From Actinomadura sp. HBU206391 (GTDB taxonomy: Bacteria > Actinomycetota > Actinomycetes > Streptosporangiales > Streptosporangiaceae), in the NCBI RefSeq assembly GCF_014323665.1, contig NZ_JABVEB010000007.1, positions 1 through 64,000 of the forward strand: 64,000 nucleotides of DNA, in the 5' to 3' direction. Of the stretch, positions 33,140 through 43,009 are shown piece by piece (position 1 is the stretch's first letter; every line of letters starts with the position of its first letter). Under the pieces are notes generated by a model, which saw only the letters and a list, made by a program, of their open reading frames with translations, was not told where the DNA came from and made no database searches. The position numbers and the translations under genes are program-made.

Positions 33140-35599
33140 CTACGCATCGGTGCGCTTCGCACCGACCTCCTGCTGCTCGCCCACCCATACCGCTATCTGG
33201 GTACGGGAGTTGAACCCGAGCTTGCCGAGGATGTGCTCGATATGGCCCTCGGCCGTGCGTTGAGCGATCGTCAACGTGGTCGCGATTTCCTTGTTGCTCA
33301 GCCCCTTGGCGACGAGCCGTGCGATCTCCGTCTCCCGGCGGGTCAACGGTGACGGCGCCGGAGCCTCCTCCCGCCCCTCCTCTGCCGAAGATCGATCTTG
33401 CAGGGCGTAGCCGAGCGCCGTGTCGGGACCCAGGGCGGCTCCCCGCCTGACGGCCTCGCGGAAGGCCGGCTCGCCGAGGCCCTGCCGGGTGGTGGACTCG
33501 CACCGGTCGTGGAAGTCCATGAGGCGCCCGAACCCGGCGAGCGTGGCTCCGGTCGCCCGCCACAGCGTCTGCAGGATTCCCAGCAGCTGCGCCGCCCTCT
33601 GGTGCCGGCCCTCGGCGGCGGCGATCCAGGCGAGCACCTCGATACCGGCGCCGACCCCGAGCGAATCCTCAATCGATCGGGTGAACCGCAGACTCTGCTT
33701 CGCCAGGGCGGTCGCCCGGCGGGTGTCGCCGTCCCGCCAGGTCGCGATGCCCAGTGTGAGCAGCGCGTACGCCCGGTACCAGCGCTCCCCGTGGGCGTCG
33801 CAGAGTTCGATACATTCCTCGGCCATCGCGACCGCACGCCGCGGATCACCCGCGAGGCAGTGGGCCAGGGACAGCCGGATGAGCGTCGTGGCCAGCCCGG
33901 CCGGGTCGTCGGCGGCGCGATGACGGGCCGCCGCCTCCTCGTACGACTTCACCGCCGACTCCGCATCCCCCCGCAGGCCCGCGAGCATCCCGGTGTAGAG
34001 ATCGGCGTAGCCCAGGATCGACGGCCGCCCGAGCCGCTCCCCGAGGGCCCGGCTCTCCTCCAGCATCGCCGTCGCCTCGCCCAGGAGCCCGTCACGCGCC
34101 GAAGCGCCTCCGGGCGGGGCGGTGTCGGCCTGAAGGAGGGCGAGCCGGCCGCCGGCCAGCAGGGCGCGGGCGCGGAGCTCCGTGGGCCCGGTCTCGACGG
34201 CGAGACCGCGGTCGAGCCAGCGGCGGCCCTCGGCCAGATGCTGACCGATGACCCAGTGATCGGTAAGGTCGGCCGCCATCCCGAGCCCGGTCGTGAGCTC
34301 GGCCGGATCGGCGAAGCAGTACTCCAGAGCCGCCCGCAGGTTGGCGTGCTCGCGGATCAGCCGCGTGAGGCTCGGCGCCTGGGCCGGGCCGAACAGCCGG
34401 GCGCGGGCCTCGGCCGACAACCGCAGGAAGTGGTCGCGGTGCCGGGCCCGCAACGCGTGCTCGTCTCCGGCCTCGGCCAGCCGGTTCAGGCCGTACTGAC
34501 GGGTCGTCTCCAGCAGGTGGTACCGGGCCTCGGCCGGGTGCTCCTCGCGGATCAGCACGGACTTGTCCACCAGCCCGGTCACCAGGTCGATGATCTCCTC
34601 GCGCGCGATTCCGTCCCCCGCGCAGACCGCCTCGGCCGCCTCCAGGTCCAGCCCTCCGGAGAAGACCGACGCCCGCGCCCACAGCAGACGCTCTTGCTCG
34701 GTGCAGAGGTCGTGGCTCCAGTCGATGAGCGCCTGGAGCGTCCGATGGCGGGGCGGCGCCGCGGGTGATCCGCGGGTGACCAGCCGGAACCGATCGTCGA
34801 GCCGGTCGAACAGCTCCTGCGCCGAGAGCGCCCGCAGCCGCATGGCCGCCAGCTCGATGGCGAGCGGGATGCCGTCCAACCGGCGGCAGATTCCCTCCAC
34901 GGCGTCCCGGTTGGACTCGGTGACGGCGAAGTCGGGCAGCACCGCCCTGGCCCGGTCGGTGAACAACTGCACCGCCTCGTTCTGCGCGGACGACCTGAGG
35001 GGTGACCGGGAGCCGTCGGCTCCAGGGGGCGGCAGCAGCGGTGGCACCGACAGCAGGTGCTCGCTCGCGGTGCCCAGCGCCTGCCGGCTGGTCGCGAGAA
35101 TCCGCAGGTCGGGCGCGGAGCGAAGCAGCGTCTCGGCTACGACCGCGCAGTCGAGCAGCAGATGCTCGCAGTTGTCCAGGATCAGCAGTGCCTGCCTGCC
35201 CCGCAGCTCCTCGGCGAGCTGCTCCAGCGGGGTCAGCGCCTCCGGGGTCAGCGCCTCCGGGGACAGGGTCTCCAGGGGCGGCGTCTCCGGCGTCTGCGTC
35301 TCGGGTGGCGGGCCCATGACCGTCGAGATCACCTGGATGAGCTGCTCTGAGTCATCGAGTTCGGCCAGCTCGACCAGCGACACGCCGTGCCGGAAGGCCC
35401 GCCGCACCTCGCCGGCCGCGCGCATGGCGAGCCGGGTCTTGCCGACCCCGCCCATGCCCGTGAGGGTCACCATCCGCGATGCGGACAGCAGACGTTTGAC
35501 CTCGGCCAACTCGTGCCGACGTCCGACGAAACTGGTCACCTCGGCCGGGAGCTCGCGCCGCTGCCGCCGGGTCGAGTCGCTCGATGCCGCGCCACTCAT
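33140..35599 (-). CDS. Large ATPase-LuxR transcriptional regulator
   Basis: This 819-residue regulator of the NB-ARC/AfsR-like predicted-ATPase class has a P-loop LTGMGGVGKTRLAMRAA near its N-terminus. Further nucleotide-binding motifs follow (ALLILDNCEHLL and LRILATSRQALG), then a winged-helix-like segment GIPLAIELAAMRLRAL. A long TPR-like helical region comes next. A C-terminal LuxR helix-turn-helix closes the protein (LTRRETEIARLVAKGLSNKE). Such proteins activate transcription after ligand or ATP binding. The ATG at 35599 is chosen; a longer frame to 35641 is possible. It is divergent from the flavin disulfide reductase gene, a candidate target. Confidence 0.9.
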   Translation of the reverse strand: MSGAASSDSTRRQRRELPAEVTSFVGRRHELAEVKRLLSASRMVTLTGMGGVGKTRLAMRAAGEVRRAFRHGVSLVELAELDDSEQLIQVISTVMGPPPETQTPETPPLETLSPEALTPEALTPLEQLAEELRGRQALLILDNCEHLLLDCAVVAETLLRSAPDLRILATSRQALGTASEHLLSVPPLLPPPGADGSRSPLRSSAQNEAVQLFTDRARAVLPDFAVTESNRDAVEGICRRLDGIPLAIELAAMRLRALSAQELFDRLDDRFRLVTRGSPAAPPRHRTLQALIDWSHDLCTEQERLLWARASVFSGGLDLEAAEAVCAGDGIAREEIIDLVTGLVDKSVLIREEHPAEARYHLLETTRQYGLNRLAEAGDEHALRARHRDHFLRLSAEARARLFGPAQAPSLTRLIREHANLRAALEYCFADPAELTTGLGMAADLTDHWVIGQHLAEGRRWLDRGLAVETGPTELRARALLAGGRLALLQADTAPPGGASARDGLLGEATAMLEESRALGERLGRPSILGYADLYTGMLAGLRGDAESAVKSYEEAAARHRAADDPAGLATTLIRLSLAHCLAGDPRRAVAMAEECIELCDAHGERWYRAYALLTLGIATWRDGDTRRATALAKQSLRFTRSIEDSLGVGAGIEVLAWIAAAEGRHQRAAQLLGILQTLWRATGATLAGFGRLMDFHDRCESTTRQGLGEPAFREAVRRGAALGPDTALGYALQDRSSAEEGREEAPAPSPLTRRETEIARLVAKGLSNKEIATTLTIAQRTAEGHIEHILGKLGFNSRTQIAVWVGEQQEVGAKRTDA

Positions 35600-35797
35600 C
35601 ACATGCCCTGTGCCGATCCTGTTGAGGAGCGCCGGTCGCACCCGAATTTAGACCGACATAATCCATGTTATGTACCCGGCCGTTCGCCGTGCACGGTCGA
35701 GGCCTGGCCGTCCCGGCGTCTGAGCGGTGGGCCTTCGAGATCCGGTCCGGCGGCGGTGTGACAATCGAGTCTGACAATCCACACGCGAGGAGACATC

Positions 35798-37219
35798 GTG
35801 AGTGACACGTACGACGTTGTGGTCCTTGGCGCGGGGCCCGCGGGGGAGAACCTCGCCGACCGGGCCCACGCGGCCGGTCTGTCGGTGGTGATCGTCGAGC
35901 GGGAACTGGTCGGCGGTGAGTGCTCCTACTGGGCCTGCATGCCGAGCAAGGCGCTTCTGCGTCCGGTCTCCGCCGTCCACGACGCCGAACGGGTCGAGGG
36001 CGCCCGGCAGGCGGTGTCCGGAGATCTCGATGTGGCGGCCGTACTGGCCCGCCGTGACGAGTTCGCCTCGCACTGGAACGACGACGGGCAGGTCTCCTGG
36101 CTGAGCGGTGCGGGGGTCGACCTCGTCCGCGGGCACGGCCGGCTCGCCGGGGTACGGCAGGTCACCGTCACGCTTCCGGACGGCGGCGCGCGATCACTCA
36201 CCGCCAGGCACGCGGTCGCCGTGTGCACGGGCAGTCGCGCGGCGATCCCGCCGGTTCCCGGTCTGGCCGACGCCCGGCCCTGGACGAGCAGAGAGGCCAC
36301 GAGCGCCAAGCGGGCGCCCGGCCGGCTGATCGTGGTCGGCGGCGGAGTGGTCGGGGTGGAGATGGCCACCGCCTGGCAGGCGCTGGGTTCCAAGGTCACC
36401 CTGGTGGCCCGCAGAACGCTGCTGACCTCGATCGAGCCGTTCGCCGGCGAGATCGTCGCCGAGAGCCTGGTGTCTGCCGGCGTCGAGGTGCGCACCGGTG
36501 TCAGCGTGACCGCCGTGCACCGGCAGGCCGACGGCGAGGTCACCGTACGACTCGAAGGCGGCGAGGAACTGCGGGGCGACGAGGTGCTCATGGCCGTCGG
36601 CCGTGAGCCGAACACCCATGACATCGGGCTTGAGACCATCGGGCTGGCCCCGGGGTCGTGGCTCGCGGTCTCTGACACCTGCGTGGTGGACCAGGTGGAT
36701 GAGGGCTGGTTGTACGCCGTGGGCGACGTCAATCACCGGGCCCTGCTGACGCATCAGGGGAAGTATCAGGCACGGGTGGCGGGCGACGCGATCGGCGCCC
36801 AGGCGAAGGGTGAGCCGCTCGCGACCGAGCCGTGGGGACGGCACTCCGCGACGGCCGACCACGCTGCCGTACCGCAGGTGATCTTCTCTGATCCCGAGGT
36901 CGCCGCCGTGGGGCTCACCGCCGAGCAGGCCCGCAGGGAGGGCCGCGAGGTCAAGGTCGTCGACTACGAACTCGGCGACGTCGCGGGCGCCGGGCTGTAC
37001 GCCGACGGCTACCGGGGATCGGCGCGGATGGTGGTCGACACCGGCCGGGGCCATCTGGTCGGGGCCACCTTCGTGGGGCCCGGCGTCGGCGAGATGCTGC
37101 ACGCCGCGACCATCGCCGTCGTGGGCGAGGTGCCCATCGAGCGCCTTTGGCACGCCGTGCCGTCCTATCCCACGATCAGTGAGATCTGGCTGCGGTTCCT
37201 GGAGGAGTACGGCTGCTGA
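35798..37219 (+). CDS. FAD/NAD(P)-dependent pyridine nucleotide-disulfide oxidoreductase
   Basis: This 473-residue flavoprotein belongs to the lipoamide dehydrogenase/mercuric reductase family. The FAD-binding GxGxxG lies in VVVLGAGPAGENLA. The redox-active disulfide is CSYWAC within GGECSYWACMPSKALLRP. A second Rossmann motif IVVGGGVVGVEMA binds NAD(P). AVGDVN closes the FAD site. In the C-terminal interface the usual His-Pro-Thr-x-Ser-Glu reads YPTISE, so the catalytic His is Tyr, as in some quinone- or disulfide-reducing relatives. No E2 or glutathione genes are nearby, so the substrate is unknown. It ends 7 bp from the convergent P-type ATPase gene. Confidence 0.9.
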   Translation: MSDTYDVVVLGAGPAGENLADRAHAAGLSVVIVERELVGGECSYWACMPSKALLRPVSAVHDAERVEGARQAVSGDLDVAAVLARRDEFASHWNDDGQVSWLSGAGVDLVRGHGRLAGVRQVTVTLPDGGARSLTARHAVAVCTGSRAAIPPVPGLADARPWTSREATSAKRAPGRLIVVGGGVVGVEMATAWQALGSKVTLVARRTLLTSIEPFAGEIVAESLVSAGVEVRTGVSVTAVHRQADGEVTVRLEGGEELRGDEVLMAVGREPNTHDIGLETIGLAPGSWLAVSDTCVVDQVDEGWLYAVGDVNHRALLTHQGKYQARVAGDAIGAQAKGEPLATEPWGRHSATADHAAVPQVIFSDPEVAAVGLTAEQARREGREVKVVDYELGDVAGAGLYADGYRGSARMVVDTGRGHLVGATFVGPGVGEMLHAATIAVVGEVPIERLWHAVPSYPTISEIWLRFLEEYGC

Positions 37220-37225
37220 TCGGGC

Positions 37226-40200
37226 TCAGGCGCTTACGGCACGGGTCGCGATCACGGCGCTCAGGGTGCCGGCCGCGGCGGACCCGAGGACGATCGTCCA
37301 GGCGATCGGGCCCAGCGGCGTGCACTGGAAGAAGGTGCTGACCCCCGGGGTCTCGACGATGGTCGCCAAGATCGCGCCGGAGACGACCACGGTCGTGATC
37401 ACGAGCGGGCTGTGCGAACTCGTGAGCAGCGTCTGCCCGAGTTCGGCGCCGACCAGCGCCGCCAGGGCCATGGTGCTGGCCCGCCGCCGCCGTCCGGTCA
37501 GGGAGCCGAGCCGCCAGGCCAGGGTGGCGCCGAACGCCGTGGCCGCGCCGCGTACGGCGATGGTGCGGGCGAGTTCCGGCCCGAGGACCGAGGGCACCGG
37601 CCCCGTGGTGAGGGGGCCGGCGTCCTGCGACTCCTCGTCAGCGGCCTTCGCCGGCGCCAGTGCCACGGCGAGCGAGGGCAGCATGTCGGTGAGCAGGTTG
37701 ACCAGCAGGAACTGCCGGGTACCGAGAGGAGCCTGCCCCGCGATCGCGGTGGCCAGCAGGGTGAAGGCCACCTCGCCGGCATTGCCGCCCACGAGGATGG
37801 ACACGGCGTCACGAACGCTGCTCCACAGCGCGCGGCCCTCGAGCACGGAGTCGACGATGCGGCCGATGTCGGGGTCGGCGAGCACCAGGTCGGCGGCGTT
37901 GCGGGCGACCGCCGAGCCATGGCCCGAGACCCCGATGCCGACATCGGCCAGCCGGATCGCCGGCGCGTCGTTGCTGCCGTCCCCGGTCATGGCCACGACA
38001 TGGCCGGCGCGCTGGAGCGCCTGGACGATGCCGACCTTCTGCTCGGGAGACACCCGGGCGAAGACGGTGCTCGATGCGATGCGCGCGACCCGCTCCTCCT
38101 CGGGCAGCACCTCCAGCTCAGAGCCGGTGAGCACCCGGTCGGCGTCCGGCACGCCGAGTATCTTGGCGATGGCCACCGCCGTGATGGGATGATCTCCCGT
38201 GATCATGGTGACGCGGACCCCGATCTCGGACAGCCGCTTGATCGCCGCCGCCGCGGACGGCCGCTCGACGTCGGCGATGGCGACGAACCCGAGCAGCGTG
38301 AGGTTCTCGGCCGCGGTGGCCACCTCGAGCTCGGCGGGATCCTGGTCGGCGAGCAGGTGGCGCTCGGCCACCGCGAGCACCCGCAGGCCGTCCTCGGCGA
38401 GCCGGCGGACCAGTGCCTGCGCGGCGCGCTGGCGAGCCGGCGTCATGGGCGTCGCCCGGCCGGCGTCCGTCGACGCCGCCATGTCGCTCTCCTCGGGTGC
38501 GGCCTTCTTCCGCTGAGCCTTGGGCCGGGTGACGAGTACGGACGAGCATCGGGCGAGCACCACCTCGGGGGCCCCCTTGACCGCGAGGTGCAGTCTGCCG
38601 TGCTCTTTGCCGAGTGAGGCCGCGTAGCCGCGGCTGGTCTCGAACGGAAGCTCGTCGATCAGCCACCAGTCCTCGCCAAGGGCGCCGTGGGCGCGCGCGC
38701 CCTCGACGATCGCCCGGTCGGTGGCATGCGCCATCGCCAGCCTTCCGGTGCCGTCCGGCTGCGGGCTCGCATGTGCCGCGACCTGGAGCACACGCCGTCC
38801 GAGGGGGCTGTCCAGGCCGATGACGCCGCCCGGCCCGGCCAACCGGGTGACCGCGAGCCGGCCCTCGGTGAGCGTCCCGGTCTTGTCGAAGCAGATGGTG
38901 TCGACCCGGCCGAGCGCCTCGAGCGACCGGGACGACCGCACGAGCACTCCCCGGCGGGACAGCCGGCGGGCGGCGGCGAGCTGCGACACGGTGGCGACCA
39001 GCGGAAGGCCCTCGGGAACGGCGGCCACGGCGATGGCGATGCCCGACGACACCGCGTCGCGCAGCCCGACCCCGCGCAGGATGCCCAGGCCGGTGACCGC
39101 CAGCCCGGCGAAACCCGTGGCGGGGAGCGCGATCTTGGTCAGCTCGCTGAGATGGACCTGCAGGCCGGCGGGCGGCGCGGCGCGGCCGGCCGCGGCGGTC
39201 GCCCGTCCGGACTCGGTTCCGGAGCCGGTGGCCACGACCACCGCATGGCCGGTGCCGGCCAGGATGGCGGACCCCTCGTACACCATGCAGGTGCGATCGG
39301 CGAGGGCGGCGGCGGGGGTCGGGTCGGTCGCCTTGGTGACCGGCAGCGACTCGCCGGTCAGGCTCGACTCGTCGACCTCCAGATCGTCGACCTGCAGCAG
39401 CCGGGCATCGGCCGGCACCACGTCGGAGGGGGACAGCCGGATGATGTCGCCGAGGCGCAGCCGATGGGAGGGGACCCGCTCCACGTCGGCCGTGGTGAGG
39501 TCGGCGAACAGGTCGTCCACGGTGTCGCCGTCGGGCGGTGTCCACAGCACCTTCCGCGCGGGCAGCTCCTCGCTGATCAGCAGCTTGCTCAGGGCGCGCT
39601 CCGCGCGGATCCGCTGCAGGCTGCTCACCGCCGCGTTGCCGGTGATGACGCTCGCCACGAGCCAGGCGTCCACGCTCGAACCGACGATGGCCGAGGCGGC
39701 GGCGCCGAGCGCCAGCACCGGGGTCAGCGGGTCGTGCAGCTCTTCTCCCATGGCCTTCAGCAGCTCCACGGAGCCACGGGCCGGGGTCAGCACGAGCACC
39801 GAGGCCGGGCGGCCGATCCACGCCGGAGGCCGGGGGAGGCCCCCGGGCGGCGTCATCCGGCTTCGCGCGGAGTCGACGACGGCGCGGACACCGTGCCGGG
39901 GGACGGGCAGCCGGTCGAGTTCACGGCCGGTCGAGGCGAGTCGGACCAACGCGTCCTCGGCCGTCAGGGTGTGCCAGGCCGCCCGGGTGACCGGCTCCGG
40001 ATCCGGCGCCGTCGCCACCCGCCGGGCCTCCAGCACACCGCCGAGCAGGGCGAGGAGGGTCGCGCTGTGCACCGGTGCCATGCCGACGGCGCTGCGGTTC
40101 GGCCTGCCCACGGAAGAGACGAGGGCGCCCAAAGCGGATCCGCCGACGCCGATGCGGGCCGACCGGTCACTGACCTTCCGCGCCGCCGGCAGGGCATGCA

Positions 40201-42241
40201 TCAGCCGGCACGCCTCGCCCAGCCCCGGGCCGACCAGCAGATCAGCCGACCACGGCACCGGTCCGGCTCCGAGCACCCCGACGCCGACGTCGGCGGCGTC
40301 CAGGGCGTCGTCCTGCCGCCCGGTGATGAGGAAGACGCCGCGCCCGTCCGCCTGCATGGCGCGGATCTGGTCCGCGAGCGACTTGGCGGGCAGCACCTGG
40401 TCGGCCCAGGGCAGGATGTCGCCCATGCTGTCGTGCTCGGTGAGCACCAGCCTGTCGACACCGTGCCGGGCGGCTCCGAGCAGCGCGTCGGCGAGCGGGT
40501 CCAGTTCACAGCCGACCCGCACACGACCCAGCCGGGCCCCGGTCGCGTCGAAGAGGTCGAGGGTCAGCGCGGTGGGACCGTCAGGCCGCCCGGGAACCGC
40601 GTCCGGAGCCCGTCGCAGTGTCCATTGCCGCTTCGACCAGGGGCCCTTGCCACTCATCTCGTCGAGCCGGTGTCCTCGCACGACCTTGCTGGCGATCCGC
40701 CATACCTCGGCGTCCCCCAGGTCAGGGGTCGTCGCCGCCGCGGAGAGGATCTGCGGCCGTGCGCCGCACAGCACCTCGGAGTCGATGACGACGGTGTCGA
40801 TCCGGTCGAAGCGCCGCAGGGTCCTGCCGTCGAGCGGCACCACCCCCCGACGGCAGAGGTCGCGCGCCAGCGTCGCGGCGAAGCCCTCACGGCCGAGTCG
40901 CGCGGCCCTCGGAACCAGCACCAGCATGGCGTGCGCCGCCCGCTCCGGGTTGCGGGTCCAGGCGAGGACGCTGCCCGCGCCGAGGAGCGAGGCGATCGAG
41001 ACCCGGTCGGCCAGCCTCTCGATGGGCCCGACGGGCAACGGCACCGGCCGTGGAACAGGTTCGTGCGTCTCTCGTGGCAGATGCTCATCGGATGAGCACA
41101 GCTCGGGTTCCCTGCGCACCCAGACCGCGTGGCGAGCTCGATGCTCGCTGAGGTGGATCATCCGGAACAGCATGTCCAGGGTCAGCGGTGTCGGTGCCCG
41201 GGAGAGCCCGTTGAGCGTGGCGTTGACGACGCCGAAGATCAGTTCGGTGTTCACCGGGCCGATGCGCCGGGCGATCGCCTCCCACAGCCGTGGTTGCGCC
41301 TCGATGTACGCGATCGGGGCACGGACACCACGGGACAGGAGTGGCAACCAGTCCGGGCGGGACAGGGCGACCGCCAAGGCGACCATGTCCACGGCGAGCA
41401 CGGTGATCGGCGCGACCAGATGGACCTGGTCTCCTGGAGACTGCCGCGACCAGGGAAAGGTGTCCTCGTCGGTGGCGTGCGCCTCCTCGACGGCCTCGAT
41501 GATGTCGACCAGGTCGTCGACGCTCAGTTCGTCGTCGTCGAAGGACACGAGGACCTGCCGCGTCACCGCGTTGACCGCCGCCCAGTCGACCCCCTTCAGC
41601 CGGCTCAGCGCGGAGGTGACCGCCTTGGCGAGCCGCCGGTGGTGCGGTCCGTGGCCGGTGAGACCGCGGACCTCGATGTGGGCGCGGCCGTCGGACGCCC
41701 ACACCCGGCGCCGGCGCCGGGTCGGCCCGAGATCGCCGAGAGTGGAGGCCGCTGCGGCGGCGATGGCGGGGGGCACGCCCGTGGCGCCCTTGGCGGCGCG
41801 CGCCGGGAGGGACCGGATCGACCCGGCCACCGACCTGGCCACCGAACCGGCGGACGAAGCGGCTTCACCTGCCATGGACGTCGCCTTTGACGCGGCGTCC
41901 ACCAGCGCCTCGCGGCCGGCGCGGGCCGGCCGTACATCGACCACGGTGGCGGCGACCATGACCACGGCGGGCACCAGGCCCACCGTGTTCCTCGCCATCT
42001 GAGCCGGCAAGGCGCAGACCGAACCGGCGACCGATGCCGCCTCGCCGACCACGCCTCGACCCGCGGCCGCCACGTCGCGACCGGCCTCCGCCAACTCACG
42101 ACCGGCCACCGCCATTTCACGACCGGCCTGGGCCATTTCGCGGTCGGCGTGAGCCGTGTCGCGACGGGCCACCGCTGCCCGGGCGAGAGACGGCAAGGGA
42201 ATGCGCGCAGTGCAACGACTGACCAGCGGAAGCCCAACCAC
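37226..42241 (-). CDS. Giant cation-transporting P-type ATPase, CtpI-like
   Basis: This 1671-residue P-type ATPase has a length close to mycobacterial CtpI (about 1630). The core has the actuator loop TGESLPVTK (near 960), the phosphorylation site ICFDKTGTLTEG (Asp near 1117), TGDHPITAVAIAK and the hinge TGDGSNDAPA (near 1415). Membrane helices flank these. The long N-terminal half contains a first, degenerate ATPase-like half. Before it lies a 7-residue repeat (REMAxAGR and variants, about 33-65). The GTG at 42241 is preceded by a G-rich stretch at the right distance, but several GTGs lie just inside. The ion is unknown; Ca or Mg is commonly proposed for this class. Confidence 0.9.
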   Translation of the reverse strand: MVGLPLVSRCTARIPLPSLARAAVARRDTAHADREMAQAGREMAVAGRELAEAGRDVAAAGRGVVGEAASVAGSVCALPAQMARNTVGLVPAVVMVAATVVDVRPARAGREALVDAASKATSMAGEAASSAGSVARSVAGSIRSLPARAAKGATGVPPAIAAAAASTLGDLGPTRRRRRVWASDGRAHIEVRGLTGHGPHHRRLAKAVTSALSRLKGVDWAAVNAVTRQVLVSFDDDELSVDDLVDIIEAVEEAHATDEDTFPWSRQSPGDQVHLVAPITVLAVDMVALAVALSRPDWLPLLSRGVRAPIAYIEAQPRLWEAIARRIGPVNTELIFGVVNATLNGLSRAPTPLTLDMLFRMIHLSEHRARHAVWVRREPELCSSDEHLPRETHEPVPRPVPLPVGPIERLADRVSIASLLGAGSVLAWTRNPERAAHAMLVLVPRAARLGREGFAATLARDLCRRGVVPLDGRTLRRFDRIDTVVIDSEVLCGARPQILSAAATTPDLGDAEVWRIASKVVRGHRLDEMSGKGPWSKRQWTLRRAPDAVPGRPDGPTALTLDLFDATGARLGRVRVGCELDPLADALLGAARHGVDRLVLTEHDSMGDILPWADQVLPAKSLADQIRAMQADGRGVFLITGRQDDALDAADVGVGVLGAGPVPWSADLLVGPGLGEACRLMHALPAARKVSDRSARIGVGGSALGALVSSVGRPNRSAVGMAPVHSATLLALLGGVLEARRVATAPDPEPVTRAAWHTLTAEDALVRLASTGRELDRLPVPRHGVRAVVDSARSRMTPPGGLPRPPAWIGRPASVLVLTPARGSVELLKAMGEELHDPLTPVLALGAAASAIVGSSVDAWLVASVITGNAAVSSLQRIRAERALSKLLISEELPARKVLWTPPDGDTVDDLFADLTTADVERVPSHRLRLGDIIRLSPSDVVPADARLLQVDDLEVDESSLTGESLPVTKATDPTPAAALADRTCMVYEGSAILAGTGHAVVVATGSGTESGRATAAAGRAAPPAGLQVHLSELTKIALPATGFAGLAVTGLGILRGVGLRDAVSSGIAIAVAAVPEGLPLVATVSQLAAARRLSRRGVLVRSSRSLEALGRVDTICFDKTGTLTEGRLAVTRLAGPGGVIGLDSPLGRRVLQVAAHASPQPDGTGRLAMAHATDRAIVEGARAHGALGEDWWLIDELPFETSRGYAASLGKEHGRLHLAVKGAPEVVLARCSSVLVTRPKAQRKKAAPEESDMAASTDAGRATPMTPARQRAAQALVRRLAEDGLRVLAVAERHLLADQDPAELEVATAAENLTLLGFVAIADVERPSAAAAIKRLSEIGVRVTMITGDHPITAVAIAKILGVPDADRVLTGSELEVLPEEERVARIASSTVFARVSPEQKVGIVQALQRAGHVVAMTGDGSNDAPAIRLADVGIGVSGHGSAVARNAADLVLADPDIGRIVDSVLEGRALWSSVRDAVSILVGGNAGEVAFTLLATAIAGQAPLGTRQFLLVNLLTDMLPSLAVALAPAKAADEESQDAGPLTTGPVPSVLGPELARTIAVRGAATAFGATLAWRLGSLTGRRRRASTMALAALVGAELGQTLLTSSHSPLVITTVVVSGAILATIVETPGVSTFFQCTPLGPIAWTIVLGSAAAGTLSAVIATRAVSA

Positions 42242-42423
42242 GCCGACAAACCCCCCGTATCAGTTTCGACTGCCCGGCCGAGGACAAGACCGCCGAGCAC
42301 AAGACCACTGACCGGGCACGGCGTGGCCGCTACGCCTGGGATCATGCCCTCCTGCCAGCGGCGATAACCGGCACCCGATGGTCGGGCCGAGTGCCCGGGC
42401 GGTGTGGGGCGCCGCGGGTCCGG

Positions 42424-42783
42424 TCACCACGGCCGATCGGACTCGGTGAGATCCCGTGCGGCGTCGGCCAGGGTCGGATACGTGGCGACGAACCGGTCCA
42501 GGCCGGTCACCTGGAACACCCGGTTGACGCGGGCGCTGAGGCCGACGAGCGCGAGGGGGCAGCCGCGCTCACGTGCGTGCCGTTGTGCGGCCGCCGCGAC
42601 GGCGAGCCCCGCCGAGTCGCAGAACGCGACGCCTGTCATGTCGATGAGGAGCGGTGAGGTGTTCTCGTCGAGCAGATCGAAGATCCGTGAACGCAGCCGC
42701 GGGCCCGTGTGAACGTCGATCTCTCCGGCGAGGATCAAGATGCGGCAGTCGAGACAGTCCACCAGGTTCGTTTCGAGGTGCAT
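42424..42783 (-). CDS. STAS-domain anti-sigma factor antagonist
   Basis: This 119-residue single STAS domain resembles SpoIIAA/RsbV. It starts LETNLVDC, contains ILAGEIDVHTGPRLRSRIFD, and has the phosphorylatable Ser in VAFCDSAGLAVA. In partner-switching systems such a protein, when dephosphorylated, binds an anti-sigma kinase and frees a SigB/SigF-type factor. No kinase or sigma gene is adjacent. The ATG at 42783 follows GAGG at good spacing; a GTG at 42795 would add four residues. It is divergent from the H1-like protein gene, a possible SigB-type target. Confidence 0.9.
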   Translation of the reverse strand: MHLETNLVDCLDCRILILAGEIDVHTGPRLRSRIFDLLDENTSPLLIDMTGVAFCDSAGLAVAAAAQRHARERGCPLALVGLSARVNRVFQVTGLDRFVATYPTLADAARDLTESDRPW

Positions 42784-42795
42784 CCCGTACCTCAC

Positions 42796-43009
42796 CAGAG
42801 CACATCGTCAGGTCACAGCAGTAACTCACCAGCATGGAGCGAGCACGCACAGTTGCCAAGTGACCTGGGCGAACTGGTCGCGCAAAGTCTCACCGTCACG
42901 GCGACCACGCGGCCGTTTAGCTCGTGCTCATGGGGAAGAGATGCGAGCGACATCAAGACGAGAGGTCGCGGCGACAAGGCGTGACATCCCATGGAGAGGA
43001 CAAAAGGAC
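42796..43009. promoter_or_regulatory. Divergent STAS / H1-like intergenic region
   Basis: This 214-bp region holds the promoters of both genes. A SigB-like pair of boxes lies at 42914-42937 and is entered separately. Nothing else is recognisable. Confidence 0.4.
42914..42937 (+). promoter_or_regulatory. Candidate SigB/SigF-type promoter
   Basis: GTTT at 42914-42917 is followed by GGGGAA at 42932-42937. This resembles the GNNT-N(14-16)-GGGTA pattern of actinobacterial stress sigma factors, imperfect in the second box. It lies about 75 bp before the H1-like gene. Read as a candidate only. Confidence 0.25.

Noticed and set aside
38721-42002. A very long open frame (over 1000 codons) on the plus strand opposite the P-type ATPase gene
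   Set aside because: High third-position GC keeps antisense frames open. The translation is Arg/Ser/Pro-rich with no motif, while the minus-strand gene has all P-type ATPase motifs.
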